DNA of 64,000 nt from Casuarius casuarius (Eukaryota; Chordata; Aves; Casuariiformes; Casuariidae): assembly GCA_003342895.1 (NCBI GenBank), contig PTFA01000082.1, positions 186,001-250,000 on the forward strand, given 5' to 3'. The notes below the pieces were generated by a model, which was not told where the DNA came from, ran no database searches, and was given only the letters and a program-made list of their open reading frames with translations. Positions within the stretch are counted from its first letter, which is position 1; every line of letters starts with the position of its first letter. Below, piece after piece: positions 37,676-50,400 of the stretch. The position numbers and the translations under genes were made by a program.

Positions 37676-40600
37676 ATAAAGTGTCTAGTGAAGAGACGTA
37701 AAACTTTAATAGCTATGTGCAGAAGATGGCATGAATACCCTACAGTCATTCTTCCATCCCAGGAGAAGAAAACATTTGCTTAAATGCATCAAAGGAGGAT
37801 GTTATGCTCCATTCTGACTCTGCTCTCTGGATTTATTTTATGACTGAAATAGTGACATATGTATTTCAGATATAACTTATCTTGTTATATTACTTATAGG
37901 AAAAAAGATGTCTTTATTATAAGTGAAGATTTTCAGATGAATACATACTCTAAGCTCACTGAAGACACCCTGAGCTGCACAGCAAAAGGAAATGCTTTTT
38001 GTGAAAATAAATATGAACAACTGACAATTTTTATCTTGGCTAATTCTGACCATTTCTTCTATAAAACATATGGAGAAATGTGCTACCTGTTATTAAAGAC
38101 ATGGATTGTTACTGATCTTCTAAAGGAGCTTATATGTTACCTTATTTTTTATTCTTCTACTTCAGATATCTTAAAATATTTTAAAGACAAATGTAATGGA
38201 AATAAAATGTTCATCTATAAGACATTTAATATAGGCATGGACATATTTATGATTGTGGCTATGAAAATAAAAGCATGTATATGGACAGAATATATGAATA
38301 TATCCTAGCAAGACAGTGTGGTAGAAGAATCAAGAGAATAAATCATACCAGATATTCTAGTCCTCCACAAATAGTGTATTATGCAAGAAATGTCTTGCAT
38401 AGCTTCTTTCCCCTTAGAAGGAGATGAGGAAAGAAAATGCAGGTTGAGTCTTGAGACTTTAGACAAAAACAATTTGGTCATTTCTCTGCCTTGTATGAAG
38501 CCTGTTAATTCTTGAATGTTATGCTGGAGATGGCCTTCTCATTTTAGTGTCCTTCAACTACAAGGCAAAGAAGTCACATTACACTGAACCAGGAAAAATG
38601 AAACAGATGATAGAAATTCATTAGCTACCTTGTGACAATCAGGATGGAACAGATGACAGTTTATTGCCTGTCACATTCAGGGCTCCACTGCAGGACATAC
38701 ATAGTGCTAATGAACTAGGTGAAACAACTCTTGAATTAGGAAAAGGAAAGTTGCTTATTATCCATTCCATTGCCTCAGGCTAAAGGAAGTACCACATCAT
38801 GGGCTAACGTTCTCCAAATGCAAGAAGTTTCATTTATCCACTTCAGCTCCACAACAGACAGCTGTAGGTTTTTGTCACAGCAAGTGGTTTCTACAAATCT
38901 TGTACTATTTTGCACTCGTCACAACAGATGGCCTGTTTCCAGGTTTTTCAGAAGTAATTTCCAGCAACCATAGGTTAGGAGCAGTAGGTCACCTTTCCCC
39001 ACTATCACATCCCTCTATGCTGAGCTGCAACTTACACTGAGATAATCAGATAGTAGATGAGGTCCGACATGCAGAAAAGAGCAACACTTCATTTCCAGAA
39101 ATTAAAAAATGAATGGAAAAATCAAGTTACTGGAGAGCAAAACATGATGGATTATCGTATCTGAAAAGAGATAGTGGTATTCTTAGAGTGCACAGTTAAT
39201 GACAACAGAAAGGAGAAGGAACAGCCCGAGAAATTGCTGAGAAATGTAAGTCAAGAAGGGGATAGAGGGAAGCGTCAGAAGATAATTCTGAAACAACAAA
39301 AGATACATTTGGGAACATTTTTTTCCCCAACATCTGCCTGGCAAGTGAGGGCTGTTTCCTACCATCACACTTACATCTACTCATCTGATGAAATGCTCTC
39401 TGTGAATATAGCTAGGTCACCAAAAGCAGGTCAGTGTTGCATGCCTCAACAAGAGACCACATAGACAAAAGCTAATGGGAGAAGAACAGTCAAAAAGTGT
39501 GGCGAGTCCTACTGAAGTCAAAGGTACCTTTGGTTAAATCACAGGATTGGGAAACGATGTTTAAAACATTGAACAATCTTTTAACTTCTACCATTATTGC
39601 CTCCGTAAAGTGCTTTGGGGTTAAATCATTTGTGTTAAATTTCTGTGGGCACTTTAAACAAAACAAGATTCGCAGAGAAATCAAATCACATTCCTCTGAT
39701 ATCAAACACTTGTGTTAGCGAAATTTCATGGAGTACCAATGAAAGTATCATTGGTTTACCCTGGTGAAGTGATTTGCATTGTACAACTCTTGCTCTGCTT
39801 GGTGCAACTCCACTGAGTAACCCAGACCTAACCGGTGAACCAGACTCTTCAACATCACAAAACATCAAGTTCTGACCCCAACATAAATAGTCAAGAGTCA
39901 TATTCCTTGAAAGCTAGGCCAAAGATGTGAAAAGAGATGGCAGAAGAGTAAGAAAAACTGCTGCAGACCTGCTTTAGGCAATGACTCAAGAATGGCCTAG
40001 ACTACGGCTGTCTTCTGAGCCACAGTACAAAATGGTGCCCTTGTCAGAGCATACATTGAGCATAGTATGCTCAGAGCATTGTATGTAAGAACTTTCCAAG
40101 ACGGAGATTTCAAATAAAGTCAACGTGTTTAGAATAAAGTTGATATTCTTTTACAGTTTCATTGAACAATATCAGCTAGACCAGAAAATGTCATTAATTA
40201 CCATTGTAACTACATTGGAAAGCCTAAACCTAAGTCTGCAAAACAAGGTCATCAAACATTGTTTTCCTCCTCTTAATAGTCTTATTTTAAATTGCTATAA
40301 AGCAGGATAACTCATCGTAAAAAATAAGGAGATAGCTCTTATCAAGTGTTTGCCTTGAAAAATGCTAATATCAGGATGAGAAAGAAACAGGGAACAATAA
40401 AAGTGGAACAAAAAAGGGAAGAAAAGGAGTATCAAGAATTAGACAGTGAAAAACTGAGCAGAAAAAAGAGAAAAAGCATTGAGAAATAATGACAATGAGT
40501 ATAAACTTAGGAAGTCTAAAGTTTAGCTATAGAGAGTGAGAGAAAGGGAAAGAAGAGAGAACAACCCAGTGAGCAGTGCCTTTGTGCTTTCTGAAGAACA

Positions 40601-42631
40601 GCATAGCTTCAAGGAAGAACCTTATGAAGAGTTTTGTATTTCACAAGGTATACTAATAAACATTTTATTATACTGGAGTTTGCAGACAGCTGGAAATAAG
40701 CTGTCCAAATCTCCCTGCAGAAGGAACTTCCCAGAATCAAATGTAAAAACAGTTCTAGTTTCCACATGAGTTTTTGTTCCTTTTTGTTGAAAGCCAGAGA
40801 TCAGATATGAGTGTTACAAGGAACTGAGATACTGACAGTAGAAGCAAGCTGCCTCTGAGACAGCCTACACCTCACAACTTGATACTAGACATATGAAGGA
40901 AGAGTATGAATCAGAAGAACATGAAATGACTGTAACATTTGAGACCAGGCAAGATGCAAGGAAGGATCCTGGAGGACCTGCTTATTCATCATGTATTTAT
41001 GATACCTTGTCTATTGAAAACCATCCATAACTAGGAAGTTTCAGCATGAGTTCAGATCTTTGGGCTCTAATACAACAAAATTTAAGCAGCAGTCGTCATG
41101 CTGTGCCTCTCCTGAGGAAAAGGAAAAGGTAAGATTATGAGATTACATTCCAGAATATTTTAACACTGACCCACAGTATCTGGTTAGCTGAGATGCCGAT
41201 ATCATTAAATAAGGGAGGTAAATATTTAAATTATTATTTATAAAAATATTTAGAATGAAACATTCCTGCCTTACTGTGTTTACAAAACTTAGTTTGGGAT
41301 AGACAAGTGACTCACACATACCTCCCTCAAATTTTTAGGCATGTACTTAACTATAAAAACAGGAGAAGTCCCAGGGATCTGAAGAGAACCACCAGATTCC
41401 CCCAAAGATAAAAGTTAAGGAAAATATACAGGAAATGGAAATGTTTGCAGGACTGGAATCTGTATACTAGATTTTTCTTCCTTGAACTAACTTTTACTTT
41501 TTAAAGTGATTTTAAATCAGATATTTGTATTTACAATGTATATTTCATATTTATGCAGCTCTATAGCTATCCCTGCTGTGTTGCAGCTCTGATTCATTGG
41601 TATGCTGATGAATGCTTATGTATTAGTACTGCAGATTAGAGCACCATTTCAATTTTTTTCCTTTCTAACAGGGATATTTCTGTCTCTTCCCTTTCTCTCC
41701 TCCTTGCTAGGCAGCTTTTCATGTACTTTACTCTGTGTACAGAGACTGCTCTAACATCTCTGTGCAACATCTTTGTGCAAATGTAGGGGCCTACAGATAC
41801 AAACCAGTATGCAGAGCAAAGAATGTTAACTAGCATAAACTTCTTCAATCTTTTATCAGTAAACAACTTTGAGTTAGCTCTTATGAGATAACTGAAATGA
41901 ACTGTTTATACATTGCCAGGCCTTGACGCTGCAGATCTTCATACACATTCTTAACGTTAGCAAGGTGAGTAGTCACATTATCTTCAGTGGATGTACCCAA
42001 ATGTACACAAAAATTATTGTGGGAATGAAGCTCTAGTTGGCTTTAAGTTAGCTAGCTAATCAGATCAGAAGCTACAGTATACCTGCCCGNACTGATGTCT
42101 ACAGTGAATCTCCTGGTTAATACATTTTTAATTCAGTTTGGTAAAGAGAGATAGAATCTGCTGGTGAGTCTAATGTATTTGCACTGCTTTGTCTAGAGTG
42201 AGTGATGCTGGAATAGCCGGCACTCCTGTGCCCTTGTACCAGCATTCATCACTCCATTAAGCTGTTACAATTTGGTGAGCCGAGAGAAAACTATTCCCTT
42301 TTTTTCAGGTTATTTTTCTGTTGGATCAGTAAGTTGAACTGAGCTGAACGCCTCTGCACAAGTGTTGGCACATCTTGTGTCAGCAACAGGAAGAGGGGAC
42401 CATGGAGCTGAATCCATGGTGGAATGTGGCTTATGGCACCTCCCTGCTTGGTGGTGGTGAATCATTAGCTAGACTCAAACTGCAACTTCCAACTACTCTA
42501 GCAGGGTGAAGTTTCACAGCAGTTAAAGCTGATCTAACTTTGGGCTTCCTCCCTGGCAATGCCAGCTATGCTTTCCTGTCCCCTTTCCTGAGCTGCTGTC
42601 AGTGTTTTGGCAGATATGCAGTGAGCCACTT

Positions 42632-42690
42632 CAGGGCACCGATACAGCTAAAATCAGGGAACTGTATCAGGGCACTGATACAGCTAAAAA
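42632..42690. repeat. 36-bp partial tandem duplication
   Basis: CAGGGCACCGATACAGCTAAAA (42632) recurs as CAGGGCACTGATACAGCTAAAA (42668) with a single C/T difference. Confidence 0.85.
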
Positions 42691-42710
42691 CTAACCTAGC
42701 AAAAAAACTC

Positions 42711-42735
42711 AACAAAAACAACAACAACAACAAAG
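42711..42735. repeat. (AAC)n microsatellite
   Basis: A short run of about six ACA/AAC units, probably derived from an A-rich tail. Confidence 0.85.
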
Positions 42736-44135
42736 CAATGGGTACATTAGCTTTTGGCCAGACCAGCATCCTTAACTGCTCTGCTGCAGGAGAACTAATG
42801 TCAGTGAAAGGAAGGAGTGAGAATACGTAGCTGAGAGAAGAAAGGAGGAAGAGATTAGATCATGGCACCTTGGAATCAGATTAAACTGCCATGGAGGCAG
42901 ATCTTTAATGCTGTCCTATTCCTCTGGAAACNAGGGAATCGGATGGGAAAAACAGAATCAACAATTTCGGTAATAGGCTTTTGGCATTTCTTTCCGCAAA
43001 AAACTTTTGGAAAGCACTCATAATCAGTGAAAAAGATTTATTTACACAAGTAAGACAACTGTCTTTGTTTAAAGAGTATTTTTTCCCCTCTCCCTTCATG
43101 CCTCTTCCTACTTTCAAAGGTGCTCCTCATCTTAAGTGCAATTTCATAAAAATTAAAAGAGAAGTCCTTCTTCTGAATCTTAAACACCCCAGTTAAAATT
43201 CCCTAATGCCTGGAAATAATCTATTGCACAAGTTCTGGACTGACTGGGTCTCCTCAGTAATCTTGGAGGCAGTAGTAGTAGGACAGGATTTCTTCCACTT
43301 CTTTTGACAAAGCTGCAGTCTTGTGCAAGCCTCCCCTCCTGCGCACAATTTGAAATAGCGGATAATTTCCACACCACAGTAGCTCTCCTGCTGTAGTAAT
43401 AATTCTTGCAGCTATATAACCAACCACATTGTTGTCAAGTCTCTCTTACTCAGTCTTTTTCTTGGATGATCTTAGTTTTCCAGTCTCTCCCAAGACTAGA
43501 CTTTACAGTGTATTTTGAATAACTTATTAAAAATCCTGTTTAACTTTTTCAAATAATGTCTCTACAATTCAGTTATCATGTCATTCACAGTAGATTTCAT
43601 GGGATGAGGTGCAGCTCACCTAACTTCAATTATCTAAAAATTAACCAGCTAGTGAACACACCACCCAGCCTCAAAGCTCCTTTCTGTAGCTAGTGGACAC
43701 AGGCAGGGCAAGCAATACACCCCCTCCTAAGGCGCGTTTTAGACAGCGGGATGAGTCACTCCGTGGAGCCGCGCCTGTGACAGCTGAGGACGCCTAGACA
43801 ATAGGTTTACACCAAGCACCCAGATTTCCCACTGCAGAACTTAGAGGGCATGAATCCCAGCCTGTTCCATGTGCTCGTGTAGCAGGGACCCTGCACAGTC
43901 ACTGCACGAGCGTGCGGAGGCCACAAGGGCTGAGGCGGACGCGGTTGCCGTTGGGCGACGGGAGGCGAAGGGCGCCTGTCCCCGCCCTGCCTGAGCAGCG
44001 CGCGAACGCGCCAACAACACCGCCTAACAGCCGCCGCCGCGCGCGCGCGCGCGCCCGCCCGCTGTGGGCGCGCGAGCCAAGCACGCGCGGGGCCGGCGCG
44101 GCGGGGGGCGGGGAGGGTTGGGGGAGGGGAGCCAA

Positions 44136-44224
44136 CATGTGACCGCCGCGCCCGCGGGCACAGCCCGCGCGCTCACATGACGGCGGTCACATGACCGGGG
44201 AGTGGGCGGGCGGAGATCACATGA
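44136..44224 (+). promoter_or_regulatory. IGF2R: Cluster of four CACATGA-type E-boxes (M-box/CLEAR-like)
   Basis: TCACATGA occurs at 44173-44180, 44187-44194 (within the full palindrome-like GTCACATGAC, 44186-44195) and 44217-44224. The reverse form CATGTGAC is at 44136-44143. TCACATGA is the known M-box form bound by MITF/TFE-family bHLH-zip factors and differs by one base from the CLEAR core TCACGTGA used at lysosomal genes. Binding and function here are inferred from sequence alone. The USF-type bHLH-zip factors are an alternative. Confidence 0.6.
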
Positions 44225-44301
44225 CCTGCCGCTGGCCGCCGCTGCCGCTGACGTCTTGGGGCAGTCGCCTCCGCCTGTCCCGGCCCGCCGGTCCCGCGCC
44301 C

Positions 44302-44450
44302 ATGGCACTCGCCACCCGCCGCCCGCGGGGCCCGCCCCGCGTCCCGGCCCTCGCCTCGCTGCTCCTCGCCCTCCTGTCGCTCCCCCTGCGGCCGAGGGCA
44401 GGCGGCGGGGCCGCCGCGGCCCCGACTGACGCCTACCGGGAGCTGTGCAG
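44302..44450 (+). CDS. IGF2R: IGF2R coding exon 1
   Basis: Encodes residues 1-49 plus two bases of codon 50: the signal peptide and the opening ELC of repeat 1. The donor is CAG|GTGGGC. The ATG at 44302 has G at +4 and directly precedes a good signal peptide. Two further in-frame ATGs upstream (44191, 44221) lie inside E-box motifs and would add residues that spoil the signal peptide position, so 44302 is preferred. Confidence 0.92.
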
Positions 44451-47400
44451 GTGGGCGGTGGCGGCGGCGCGTTCGGGGGGGCGGTGCCGGTGCCCCCCCT
44501 CCGCGGGGCCGCGTGTGCGCAGGCGGGGGGGGCGGGCCGAGCCTGCCCTGCCCGGTGCCCCCGGCGGGCCGCCGTTCCCGGCTGGCGGTGCTTGGAGGGG
44601 GGGGGCGGAAGGGGGCGCTCGGCCTTCCCCGGGGCCGGTGCCGGGGTCGGCTCTGCTGTGTCGGCCTCCTAAAAAAGGGGCTATAAACTTCAGGGCTGCT
44701 GCTGGGTGGCGGTGTGGTGCAGTCTCCTGCGGGGCTTCATCATGTGGGTCGGGAGCTGTGAAAATTGCTCTGTTAAAGTTGTCTCTGGTCAGGACTGCTA
44801 GTTTGTGCAACTGTATCTGCCCTACTTTGGGGGAGCAGGGGAAGAAAAGTGGTTTGGAAGGAAGGTAACTTTATAGCCTGCTTTTTACTCAGGATATCAC
44901 CAAGTGCCATTAAGTTACTTAAAGATGAGTTAAGCAAGCCTTAGAAACAAGAACTACTATGTGGAAAACACACTATTCTTCATGTTTTGTCCTGTTTCTA
45001 TTCTGAATTTAGTCAGGAATCTAGTTTAGCAAACATATCTTGCTAGTCCTCATTGCTTCTGCTTTGAGCCGGGGTTACTCTGCAGTACTCACAGGAATAT
45101 TCTGTCCTGATCAACGGGACACTAGACAAGCATCAATGCAGCCCAGTAGAGGAAGCAGTGAGGGCATAGTTTGGGTCACTAGTACTTATATGAAAAAGGG
45201 GGGAAAATAGGTTTGCTTGCAAGGTTAGCACATGAGGGTGGCAGAAAAAGCTTTTTTAATGTGATCTTGCTAATTGTGAAATTGAGACATAAATGAGAAA
45301 CTTGCCTCTTCTAGAGGGTGTTTAACTCCTTTGACTATTTTTTTAAGCTATCCTAAGTGATTTAATCCTCAAGCAGTTTCTATTTTGAAAATAGTGTTCA
45401 GTCCTGTCAATGTACTTGTTCTGGTTTGCTTGAATGACACTTTGCTAGAGGAGTATTTTGGAATGCCCATCAGAAACATGTAGCTTTGCTTTGAATGTGA
45501 GAGTTACTTAAACTGGTTTTCCTTTGTTACTGGCAAATGGAAGGTAAGTTGTGGAATAGATGAGGTAGTCTGTGGCTTTCCTTTTAAGTTGGGCCTGCAT
45601 CAAAAACCTGTACTTGCTATTGTGCCATGGTGGAAAAACTACTTTGCAGAACTGTTGCCTGGTAATCTAGAATGTGTGGAGAAAAAAGCAAGAACTTGTG
45701 GTTTGACAGTTTTGAAAAGCCCGTGGAGATCTGCAGTGAAGTGTCATACCAGATACAGTGCAGAAAAGCTACCAAATGAGGAGTGAGGCAGTTGGGTAAC
45801 TTGAATGCTTACACCGCTGACCGATGTGTCATCCAGAAGCCACACATGGGTCTTCAGGACAAATTTCTGACCAATTTATCTTTGGATTGTTTTAAGACAA
45901 GATTTTTGACTTGTCTAATAAGAATGTGAGAACTATTTCTTGTGCCCTGGCTTTTGTGTGACCTAACAGGGCTCATGCAGCTGCAGTGACCTCTCAGTGT
46001 CTGATGTGCAAATGTCAAAAGCTGGGCAAGGAAGGAAAAGGTTGGTGATAGAGTAGAGTGCTCCCAGAGTTTTCCTTTTCAGAAACTTTGTCAACTGTCA
46101 CGGCTTGTAGTGACTGGTTTTGTCATGCTTTTTACATGGTTACTTTTAAAGCTGACTGTGCTGTCAAGTAGCTTGTAATTATAATTCTGTTTTCATCTTC
46201 TGTGTAGAGTTTCAAGTCTCTAGGATTACTGCAATATAAACACCTGGGAAATAATACAGGGGATTTAGTTGGATATATGGAGTTACTAGTCAGTTCAGTC
46301 TTTTTTCCCCATTCTTCTGTCTTCTCCTTGCAGCATTCATGTTACAACAGAAGAGAACCAAGCTCTTAATTATCCTTATGAAGAAGAAATTTGGCTCAGA
46401 TTTAATTCTGTGAACTGTTCTTTAAATCCGGTTACTTCTCTAAAAACAAACAAAAAACGCCACTGACTGCTTGGACTAAACTTCAATGTAACATCAGGGA
46501 AGTTCCTGTAAAACTTCTTGCGAACTTTTTTTAGAGGAGAAGGAATGTTTTGAGTGTTACATCAGAGCAGCAAATACAAAACACTGTCTTGCCCTGGATG
46601 AAATGTTACTTGATGACAAGTAATATTTTTTGCCTTCTGTGCAAGGATAGGGATCACTGCATAACTTCTATAACTCTTAATTTCCTGAATGACAGGAAAA
46701 GTTCTTAGCAATCCTGTGATGTATAGCAGTTCTGTTATGCTGAATTACTAATTATCAAATTACCTGACTAATGTGTCATTTTTAAATGATACAACTTTTA
46801 CAATTGACTGTACATACAGTTCATTTAAACACTTTTTTCAGCATTTCTCATGGAACTAATACTTGGCTCTTGGCTCTCTTGATTTACTGAAGCCTTGGGT
46901 TTAGTGTTCAGCTCAGCCTTGGTGAAGAAGCATGAGCTGAGTGCAGAGAGATGACCTTTTGTTGAACTTACTTAGCCCAATAAAGTGCTTTGACATCTTT
47001 TAAGTGGGAGTATTATAAATAATTCATTATTGGGCTTATTTGCATATGTGCATGGTTGCTTCATATGCCTTGGAAGCATCCATTTTGATGGTGTAGAAAC
47101 TCCTCCTCAGTACATGAACTTCCTATAGCTCTTACATACTTGAACTTCAAATTGCTATCTTTTTCTTAAACCTATGTTGCATGATGTGGTGGATGCAGCT
47201 TACGGTGTTTATCATGAAAGACAAAGTGCCTACAAGGAGGAAGTTAAACAGCTTGTGGTAGAGTTGTAAGGCAATTACACGTGATACATAGGCGAGAAAA
47301 CTTGCCTGAAGACATGCATTGTGCCATGGTTAGAAAAAGTGACGGGTAAACTGGAGCAGAACTAAGTGTGAGTAGGGGTGTGTTAACAAGACTATTTCCT

Positions 47401-50400
47401 TCAGCTCTTCAAACACAGCTATGGCTTTGTATTTTCTGCTGTTCAGTCTCATTTTCTCTTGGTATGGAAACAAATTTCTTTGCTATGTGTATTTGTGGTA
47501 GGTGCATCTAATAGTGAAAAGTGGTACATCTAAGCTTCTAGTTTCAAATTTGAAATGGTCATTGTGGAAATTGTTCCCAAGCTTGTCTCCCTGTGATCAT
47601 GTTAGTTAAAGCTGCTTTTAAAGAGCTTCAGGTATTAATCTCATCTCTGCAATATTTTCAGAGCTGAGGTGTTGCTGAGTGCAAAACTGTGCAAGGGTTT
47701 ACTCTTAGACAAAAGACTGAGAACCAGTGAATTGTGTGTGGGTTCTCAGAAAGCCACTCAAAGTCCTTCTTGTGTGTCATCGCATTTGAAGCAGATAACT
47801 ATTATTCAAACCTCAGAGTGGCTCATGGCTTTAGCTTGAGGAACGCCATGCTGTGACAGCTTCTGCGCTTCCGCAAGTCATCTGATTTTAGTGCCTGAGC
47901 TGAAAATTACCTTGCTTCAGAAGGCAGTTTAGGCTCACTATTTTTTTTCTGCCTTACTACTCTGTTTCTGACTTGCTTCTTTGCTTCGTCAGAAAATGCA
48001 GAGCACTTTTCTGATCTTATGCTTGCCAAAACATAGTGGGTTTTGTATACTATAGTTTGTATCTCAAAAATAAAACTAGGTGCCTGGAAGGCCTGACCTG
48101 CAAACAAGTTTATTCCAAATAGCTTGTTTGTTTGTATCTTGCTTATGCAGCCACTTTCAGCAGTAGCCTGGATTGGTGCTGCCTTAAACAGGGGATCCTC
48201 CCTGCCTTCTGCTGCCTCCTGTGTGTGGCCAGTCACTGTGAGTTAGACCAGGGAACTGACCTGACTCAGTCCCCCCCTCTACATGCACGTGCACGCACCT
48301 ATTTTGCTAAGTTAACTTTGAGCCACAGCAATTCTGAGATCCAGCTTGTCTCATAAGCAGAGGTCAGCAGAGGAGAGGAGGGAAAGGAGAGAACGTGTCT
48401 CAAAACAGTTTCTCAAATTCAGACCTCTAACCGGGATGGCCTATGGTTTGTTTTCGCAGAAGTGACAATGACACTTATTTCTTGCTAAAACTGTTATTTG
48501 ACTGTTTAAATTAAAATGAGGTACTTCTAAACCATGCTTGATCCTAGCTCCAGAACTGCACCAGAAGTGGCTATTTGAATGGTGTGATCCATGGGGTAGT
48601 TATTTTATTGAATCCTTTGGGCAGAGGGTGCATTAGCACCACCTTAGTGCTACTCTCACTTAGTGTTGCCAGGGAATGTGTGTGCTTTGGTACCTGAGTC
48701 TGTGCAGCCATGAAAGGTGCCAGGCTTATGCAGCCACTTTCAGTGGTGGCCTGGATTGGTGCTGCATTACAGGGGTGGTCTTCCCTGCCTTGTGCTGCTG
48801 TGTGTGCCCTGAGAGAGTTGGGCACTTCATGGTGTAGTAGCACTGAAGTTTTTTGATCTCTTCCTCACATTGGAGTACAAACCTAGTTCACATCCTGTTT
48901 GCAGATTGCATTTTAGAAATGGCTGCTGTGGGTATTTTTTCTTCTCAGATTGCACTTGCTAATTTTGCTCTAACTGCAGTCAAAAGCAGGCAGGGAAGCT
49001 TATTGTTCCCCCATGCCGCCTCAGCTATCACTCTTCGAATCTGTTTGTATAACAGCTCCCTAAACTAGCTCAATTGGAACGAATCTGAGATAGCTTAAGT
49101 GCTTTAAATAACAGATGTTTGCTGGCTGGATGACTTTGGCTGGACTAGGTAAAAGGATGATTATGTGAAGAATAACCACTGGTAGAAGGTGGCTGCTGAG
49201 CAGCTGGAAGAAGCTGGTTCAAGTGGCTGAGCTGCAGTCAGGAGATGTGATTGCAGACAGATTGTTTCCGTTACTGGATGCAGCAGAGAGATCAGTTTGT
49301 AGTCTATTGGAAAGTAGAGCACATGCCACAGGGCTGCAACTTGAAACTATTCTCAGGCACTGATTTATTGCTGGCAGCCGTGTTTGTGAAAGAATTCTTG
49401 CTTTCACTGTGAAAGTGTATTTTGCATCTCTTAGTTCAGAGCAACTGCTCAGACTACATCCAGCCTGCTGTCATGCCTCAGTGTGTTTTGTCAGTGCTAT
49501 GAATAAATCCTTTCCCTCCACCTACCTGCCCATTAAAAATAGTCCACTGAACTACTTCTTTAAAAGTAGTATTACTCTGAAACCGCTGGTGATATTTTTT
49601 TATTATTATTTTGTAGGCTTAATCTTCTTTTTTCATTGAAGGTGTGATTTGGAACATGAGTAAATGCTGGAGGTTCTTTCTTCCTGCCCACGGATTGTTT
49701 GGAAAAATTCCTCACACTTTGCTGTCTATGCCTCTGTGAAAGGGCAGAGGGAAAAGCTCATTGTAGTGACTGTTTTGTTTCTGTACATGTGCATTCTCAT
49801 CTTGTTTCTCTGTTGCTTCTGGCACGTGGGTAAACTGACTTAAAGATGCTGTATTTCCTCTGTTTCATGATAACATCAAATGGGGAAAGCAAAGCACTTC
49901 ACCTCTAACACAAACATAATTCTGTTATATGAAGGATTTAGTCTTATTCAATTCACAGACAAATGTTAATTTTCAAATTTTCTAAAAGAGTACTAAAAAC
50001 ACTCTAGCTTAAGCAGAAGGTTTGATGCCTTGGTGTTACATAAGCTGCCTTTTTCTTGTTTTCCAAAACCAGTCAAAACGAAGCACTTGAGCCTTGTGGG
50101 AACTTCTCGGCAAAATGCTAACTTTTCAGGGCTTCATCTTGGATAAATCCTATTCTGATAGGAGTGTGTTTTCTGCTGGGGGGGGGAAAAATGGTATTAG
50201 TCTAAATCCTTTACTGTTTTCAGAGCCCTTGAAGGTATAGTCAGGTGGTTCTTTTTTGTGTGTCTTGTCCAATTTCCTTCCTGTCCTGAACTCTTATTCT
50301 GTACTGTAGGTTAATTCTCATCTTCCTGCATAGCGGTTGTCTTTATCCACTTAAGAAGTGCAAGAAACTGGCTCAGAGAACTAATTAGTACAATTGTGAA

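Larger units (their letters stand above)
30528..43730. other. MAS1-IGF2R intergenic region
   Basis: About 13 kb with no recognisable gene. It is AT-rich for long stretches, notably 35.8-38.5 kb and 40-42 kb. An isolated open frame of 149 codons at 37859-38308 (plus) is longer than expected for such AT-rich DNA but matches nothing I know. Small tandem repeats at 37.6, 42.65 and 42.72 kb and an 11-G run at 37461-37471 are present. Confidence 0.5.
43731..44690 (+). promoter_or_regulatory. IGF2R: CpG island promoter of IGF2R
   Basis: This is the only CpG-dense block in the window, strongest from about 43900 to 44650, and it surrounds exon 1 of IGF2R. It contains an alternating CG/GC run at 44037-44055, GC boxes (for example GGGCGG at 44204-44209), an AP-1-like TGAGTCA at 43752-43758, four CACATGA-type E-boxes at 44136-44224 and a CRE-like TGACGTC at 44249-44255. 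There is no clear TATA box, as usual for housekeeping CpG-island promoters. Transcription probably starts between about 44190 and 44300, judged from the E-box and GC-box positions. No direct evidence for the start is visible. Open frames across the island on both strands are composition artefacts. Confidence 0.85.

Noticed and set aside
40059..40073. 15-base palindrome GAGCATAGTATGCTC
   Set aside because: A single short palindrome with no repeat partner or gene context is expected by chance in a window this large.
43899..44429. Long Arg/Ala/Pro-rich open frames on both strands across the CpG island
   Set aside because: They follow from extreme GC content, overlap each other in several frames and show no domain. 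Only the frame continuing ELC|SYTWEA across a proper splice junction is supported.
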